Part shown: positions 52,703-56,313 of the stretch, piece by piece
Position numbering within the stretch: position 1 is the stretch's first letter
Layout of the letters: every line of letters begins with the position of its first letter
From: Pseudomonas sichuanensis
Lineage (GTDB): Bacteria; Pseudomonadota; Gammaproteobacteria; Pseudomonadales; Pseudomonadaceae
DNA length: 56,313 bases
Direction: 5' to 3'
Assembly (NCBI RefSeq): GCF_003231305.1
Contig: NZ_QKVM01000044.1
Coordinates: forward strand, 1-56,313
The notes under the pieces: generated by a model
What the model was told of the DNA's origin: nothing
Seen by the model: only the letters and a program-made list of their open reading frames with translations
Databases searched by the model: none
Made by a program: the position numbers and the translations under genes

Positions 52703-53506
52703 ATGACTCGGATCCACCGCACCCTCGCCTTGCTGGCCATGGCCCTGGTCTTCAGCGGGTGCACCAGCAAGCCGGTGTACAACGCCAAGGAAGACTTCGC
52801 CAGCAGCCTGAATTTCAGCGACGACCAGATGAAACGGGCGATCGTCACCGCACTCAACGACCGCCAGTGGATCGTCCAGTCGGTGCGCCCGGGCATGGTC
52901 AAGGCGGCCATCACCGTGCGCGGTCGTCACCATGCCGAGGTCGACATCCCCTACAGCCCCACCGAGTTCCAGATCGTCTACCGCAGCAGCTGGGGCCTGG
53001 ACTACAAGGACGGCAAGATCCACGGCAACTACAACCGCTGGATCAACCGCCTGCGCGACAACGTGCTCAAGGAGCTGTCGTTCAACCCGGACATCGAGGC
53101 GGTCAATGCGCTGGGCATCGTCAACCAGGGCGTCGACGGGCCGACCTACCTGAGCTTTCGCGAGGGTGTGAAACGCGCCACCGAAGCCGGCCTGCTCGAC
53201 GGCAGCGTGAAGTTCTACCTGGCCGGCGAAGCACTGCCGACTTCGGTGCGCACCCTGCGCACGGTAAGCAGCAGCCGCAAGACCAACGGCAGCAACAAGA
53301 GCGACAGCGAGGCCTGCTTCTGGGCCCTGCAATCGGCGCTGGCCACCCTGCAGCGTGCCGCCCAGGAAGCTGACGCCAACGCCGTGGTGAACATCGCCAG
53401 CGTCGACCAGCGCGACCTGTACAAGGACCCGGAGAAGTTCCAGTGCCGCGCCGGCATGCTGGTCAGCGCGGTAGCCCTGCGCGGCGAGCTGGCCCACGTC
53501 GACTGA
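52703..53506 (+). CDS. Predicted lipoprotein ending the aryl polyene operon
   Basis: 267 residues with a lipoprotein signal peptide (basic TRIHR, core LALLAMALVF, lipobox FSGC). The mature part (LNFSDDQMKRAIVTALNDRQW, VRGRHHAEVDIPYS) suggests a small alpha/beta domain, followed by a second segment with VNIASVDQRDLY. I do not recognise a function. It follows the ketosynthase by 25 bp with GGAG and AAAGGA before the ATG, so it is probably co-transcribed and may act at the outer membrane. Its stop is 5 bp from the stop of the convergent LysR gene. Confidence 0.8.
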   Translation: MTRIHRTLALLAMALVFSGCTSKPVYNAKEDFASSLNFSDDQMKRAIVTALNDRQWIVQSVRPGMVKAAITVRGRHHAEVDIPYSPTEFQIVYRSSWGLDYKDGKIHGNYNRWINRLRDNVLKELSFNPDIEAVNALGIVNQGVDGPTYLSFREGVKRATEAGLLDGSVKFYLAGEALPTSVRTLRTVSSSRKTNGSNKSDSEACFWALQSALATLQRAAQEADANAVVNIASVDQRDLYKDPEKFQCRAGMLVSAVALRGELAHVD

Positions 53507-53511
53507 CCGGC

Positions 53512-54414
53512 TCAGGCGGGTGGCGTGATCCGCTGCCCGCCCAGCAGTTCGGCAAAGGCGCGCGCCATCGCCGAGCCCTCGCCGACACGCCGTACCAGCC
53601 ACACGGCGGTGTCGGCGCCCTCATCCAGCAAGGTCCTGTAGACCACCCCGTCGATGCGCATGCGCTGGAACGACGCTGGCAGCACCGACACCCCCAACCC
53701 CGCCGATACCAGGCCGATGATGGTCATCGCCTCGCCCGCTTCCTGGGCGAAGTGCGGGCTGAAGCCGGCCCGGCGCGCCAGGCTCAGCAGCTGCGCGTGC
53801 AGGCCGCTGCCGTAGCTGCGCGGGAAGAACACGAACGGCTGGTCGGCCAGCGCCTGCATGTGCAGGCCCTGTTCGCTGCCTGTGGCTAGCGGGTGCGAGG
53901 CGTTGATCACCGCCACCAACGGCTCGCGCAGCAATTCGTTGACCTCCAGCCCCTGGGGCAAGGGCATCGGCCGCATCAGGCCGACTTCGATGGACTCGTC
54001 GAGCACCGCTTCGGCGACATCGCGGCTGCTCATTTCCTTGAGGTTCAGGTGCACCGCCGGAAACTGCTGGCGGAACGAGTGCAACGCTTTGGGCAACTTC
54101 GAGGTGAAGGGCGCCGAGGAGGTGAAGCCGATCTTCAGCTCCCCCAGTTCCCCGAGTTGCGCACGCCGGGCCACGTCGGCGGCCTTCTCCACCTGGGCCA
54201 GCACCTGGCGGGCTTCGTCGAGGAACAACCGCCCGGCCTCGCTGAGCTCGACCCGACGGTTGGTGCGTTCGAACAGACGTGCGCCCAGCTCCTGCTCCAG
54301 GGCCTGGATCTGCTGGCTCAGCGGCGGTTGCGAGATGCCCAGTTGCTGGGCGGCGCGGCCGAAGTGCAGCTCTTCGGCCACGGCGATGAAATAACGCAGG
54401 TGACGCAGCTCCAT
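53512..54414 (-). CDS. LysR-family transcriptional regulator
   Basis: 300 residues. The N-terminal winged HTH (MELRHLRYFIAVAEELHFGRAAQQL, then LSQQIQALEQELGARLFER) is a typical BenM/CatM-like LysR opening. The C-terminal effector domain has LKIGFTSSAPF and GLVSAGLGVSVLPASF. It is divergent from the MFS transporter gene across an AT-rich ~110-bp gap, the classic arrangement in which a LysR protein controls its neighbour. The effector is not evident. Confidence 0.93.
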   Translation of the reverse strand: MELRHLRYFIAVAEELHFGRAAQQLGISQPPLSQQIQALEQELGARLFERTNRRVELSEAGRLFLDEARQVLAQVEKAADVARRAQLGELGELKIGFTSSAPFTSKLPKALHSFRQQFPAVHLNLKEMSSRDVAEAVLDESIEVGLMRPMPLPQGLEVNELLREPLVAVINASHPLATGSEQGLHMQALADQPFVFFPRSYGSGLHAQLLSLARRAGFSPHFAQEAGEAMTIIGLVSAGLGVSVLPASFQRMRIDGVVYRTLLDEGADTAVWLVRRVGEGSAMARAFAELLGGQRITPPA

Positions 54415-54525
54415 GATCGGCTCCGAACAGGTCGTTAAACGTCTTAAACAGGTCGAACAATATATTGGATGTAATCATTAGCCAGCTATATGATTTTTCC
54501 ATCGCAACGCCCCGAGGTACCCTCC
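54415..54525. promoter_or_regulatory. LysR / MFS transporter divergent promoter region
   Basis: An AT-rich patch around 54440-54500 in otherwise GC-rich DNA, with TTAAAC twice (54433, 54442) and ATATATTGGAT and CTATATGAT further on. It is the expected place for LysR binding and both promoters. No exact T-N11-A operator could be chosen. Confidence 0.45.
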
Positions 54526-55767
54526 GTGAGATCTGCCGTCGCCCCCATGCCCGTCGAACCCGAACCTGCCTGCAACGACATCTGGATCGAGAAAGGCACG
54601 CCCGCCTTCATGAAAACCGTGCTGGCGCTGTTCAGCGGCGGCTTCGCCACCTTTGCCCTGCTGTATTGCGTACAGCCGATGATGCCGCTGCTGTCCCAGG
54701 AGTTCGCCATCAACGCGGCGCAGAGCAGTCTGGTGCTGTCGGTGTCCACCGCCATGCTGGCCATCGGGCTGCTGGTGACCGGGCCGATTTCCGACCGTAT
54801 CGGGCGCAAGCCGGTGATGGTCTGCGCGCTGCTGTGCGCGGCCCTGGCGACCTTGGCCAGCGCGGTGATGCCGAGCTGGGAGCTGGTGCTGGCCAGCCGC
54901 GCGCTGGTGGGCCTGGCGCTGAGTGGTCTAGCGGCGGTGGCAATGACTTACCTGAGCGAAGAGATCCACCCCCAGCACATCGGCCTGGCCATGGGCCTGT
55001 ACATCGGCGGCAACGCCATCGGCGGCATGAGCGGGCGGCTGATCACCGGGGTGCTGATCGACTTCGTCAGCTGGCACACGGCGATGCTGGTGATCGGTGG
55101 CCTGGCATTGGCGGCGGCCGTGGTGTTCTGGAAGGTGCTGCCCGAGTCGCGCAACTTCCGCCCTCAGGCCATGAACCCGCGCAGCCTGCTGGACGGCTTC
55201 GTCATGCATTTCAAGGACGCCGGGCTGCCCTGGCTGTTCCTCGAAGCCTTCCTGCTGATGGGCGCCTTCGTCACCCTGTTCAACTACATCGGCTACCGCC
55301 TGCTGGCCGGCCCTTATCACATGAACCAGGCGCTGGTCGGCTTGCTCTCGGTGGTCTACCTGTCGGGGATCTACAGCTCGGCGCAGGTCGGCGCGCTGGC
55401 CGACAAACTGGGCCGGCGCAAAGTGTTCTGGGCCAGCATCCTGGTGATGGCCGGCGGCCTGCTGCTGACCCTGGCCAGCCCGCTGGCGCTGATCATCGTC
55501 GGCATGCTGGTGTTCACCTTCGGTTTCTTCGGCGCGCATTCGGTGGCCAGCAGCTGGATCGGCCGGCGGGCGCTGAAGGCCAAGGGGCAGGCGTCTTCGT
55601 TGTACCTGTTCTGCTATTACGCGGGGTCGAGCGTGGCGGGGACGGCGGGCGGGGTGTTCTGGCACCAGTGGGGCTGGAATGGGATCGGGCTGTTCATCGG
55701 CAGCCTGTTGGCGGTGGCGCTGCTGGTGGCGGTGCATTTGAGCAGGTTGGCGCCGAAGACAGCATGA
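54526..55767 (+). CDS. MFS transporter (YnfM-like)
   Basis: 413 residues from a GTG at 54526 (425 from the ATG at 54490), with 12 predicted membrane helices. The A-like motif GPISDRIGRKPVMV lies between helices 2 and 3 and LADKLGRRKVFWASI is its counterpart in the second half. It resembles YnfM-type drug/proton or arabinose-type exporters; the substrate is unknown. The GTG start has GAGGT 8 nt upstream, whereas the ATG at 54490 lies in the AT-rich promoter region without a binding site. Probably regulated by the divergent LysR protein. Confidence 0.9.
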   Translation: MRSAVAPMPVEPEPACNDIWIEKGTPAFMKTVLALFSGGFATFALLYCVQPMMPLLSQEFAINAAQSSLVLSVSTAMLAIGLLVTGPISDRIGRKPVMVCALLCAALATLASAVMPSWELVLASRALVGLALSGLAAVAMTYLSEEIHPQHIGLAMGLYIGGNAIGGMSGRLITGVLIDFVSWHTAMLVIGGLALAAAVVFWKVLPESRNFRPQAMNPRSLLDGFVMHFKDAGLPWLFLEAFLLMGAFVTLFNYIGYRLLAGPYHMNQALVGLLSVVYLSGIYSSAQVGALADKLGRRKVFWASILVMAGGLLLTLASPLALIIVGMLVFTFGFFGAHSVASSWIGRRALKAKGQASSLYLFCYYAGSSVAGTAGGVFWHQWGWNGIGLFIGSLLAVALLVAVHLSRLAPKTA

Positions 55768-55769
55768 AC

Positions 55770-55861
55770 GCGTGGGAGCGGGCTTGCCCCGCGATGGCGT
55801 CATATCAGGAAGCGAAGAAAGCACCTGCTGACGCTATCGCGGGGCAAGCCCGCTCCCACGC
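55770..55861. repeat. REP family C inverted pair
   Basis: GCGTGGGAGCGGGCTTGCCC begins at 55770, 3 bp after the MFS stop, and the inverted copy ends at 55861 (GCCCGCTCCCACGC), with a ~40-nt spacer. It separates the convergent MFS and YgiW-type genes. Confidence 0.82.
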
Positions 55862-55882
55862 TTTCATGTATGAAACTTCGGA

Positions 55883-56230
55883 TCAGTTGATGATCTCGAC
55901 GATATCCACATCCACTTCACGACTCATCAGGTGCTTCTCCACCTCGCCGGTCAGCTTGACCTTGGTCTTGTCGTTGAACGGCGTCGGCGGCAGGTCTTCG
56001 TCGTCGATTTCGACGGTGATGGTGCCGGTGTTGTCCTTGAACTCGTAGCGGTCGTCGTTGTTGATCTTCTTGGTCACGAAGCCTTGCAGCACTACCGGGG
56101 TGTCGTCGGCGGCTTCTTTGGCGGCGGCGACGGTGGTCACAGCCTGAGCACCTGGGCCGGTGTAGCTGGTGGCCAGGGCGGCGGTGCTGAACAGCGGGGC
56201 GAGGATCAGGGGCAGGTAGCGGGCTTTCAT
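55883..56230 (-). CDS. YgiW/YdeI-family periplasmic OB-fold protein
   Basis: 115 residues: a signal peptide (MKARYLPLILAPLFSTAALA) and one bacterial OB-fold (BOF) domain with VVLQGFVTKKINNDDRYEF, DNTGTITVEID and KVKLTGEVEKHL, the conserved pattern of this stress-tolerance family. Relatives help survive peroxide, cadmium or acid stress; the mechanism is uncertain. The frame continues upstream to 56263, but the signal peptide and an AGGA ~10 nt ahead set the ATG at 56228-56230. It is convergent with the MFS gene. Confidence 0.9.
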   Translation of the reverse strand: MKARYLPLILAPLFSTAALATSYTGPGAQAVTTVAAAKEAADDTPVVLQGFVTKKINNDDRYEFKDNTGTITVEIDDEDLPPTPFNDKTKVKLTGEVEKHLMSREVDVDIVEIIN

Positions 56231-56313
56231 GGTGATCGGGTCCTGTTTGCGTTTTGATGGCACCAGATTACCGACGATCGCTGAATTGAAACTTAATGCA
56301 AAAAATCGCGGGG

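Overview
The window is chromosomal DNA from a gamma-proteobacterium. Protein identities, gene order, high GC and the families of repetitive extragenic palindromes (REPs) all point to Pseudomonas, most likely the P. putida group. No rRNA, tRNA, phage, insertion sequence or CRISPR array was found.

Layout. (1) 1-9365, translation and nitrogen control: typA and thiI on the minus strand, then glnA, ntrB and ntrC on the plus strand. The glnA leader has a near-consensus sigma54 promoter with two NtrC-type sites centred near -140 and -109. Downstream of ntrC, another near-consensus sigma54 promoter faces three tandem copies of a ~62-bp hairpin unit; this matches NrsZ, the nitrogen-regulated small RNA of P. 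aeruginosa. (2) 9364-16692, housekeeping: trmL, then yibN-grxC-secB (minus), gpmI, an EnvC-like amidase activator, the S41 protease ctpA and a divergent polysaccharide deacetylase. (3) 16740-21422: one gene for a 1560-residue protein resembling the large toxin-like proteins of pseudomonads, with a hairpin in its leader that would bury its ribosome binding site. (4) 21591-28014: the choline-to-glycine-betaine locus betT / betI-betB-betA with a 20-bp palindromic operator. (5) 28279-36650: CvrA-type antiporter, MscK-type channel, selO, trxC and an orphan ParA ATPase. (6) 36965-53506: about 18 co-directional, mostly overlapping genes forming an aryl polyene (xanthomonadin-like pigment) cluster. 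(7) 53512-56230: a LysR regulator, a divergent MFS transporter and a YgiW-type periplasmic protein.

In the aryl polyene cluster an ammonia-lyase and an AMP-ligase would make and load the aromatic starter. Two carrier proteins, two ketosynthases, a chain-length-factor-like subunit, a ketoreductase and two hot-dog dehydratases (one fused to the ligase) would build the polyene. Acyltransferases, a glycosyltransferase and a methyltransferase would modify or anchor it, and a LolA-like protein, an MMPL exporter and lipoproteins would move it to the outer membrane. Two lesions sit in adjacent export genes: a REP pair lies inside the signal-peptide region of the lolA-like gene, and the MMPL gene has an in-frame TAA 44 codons before its natural end. 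The export step may therefore be compromised in this strain.

REP-type inverted pairs of at least three families mark many gene ends. The trxC/parA gap holds a gapless inverted repeat with ~124-bp arms built around one of them.
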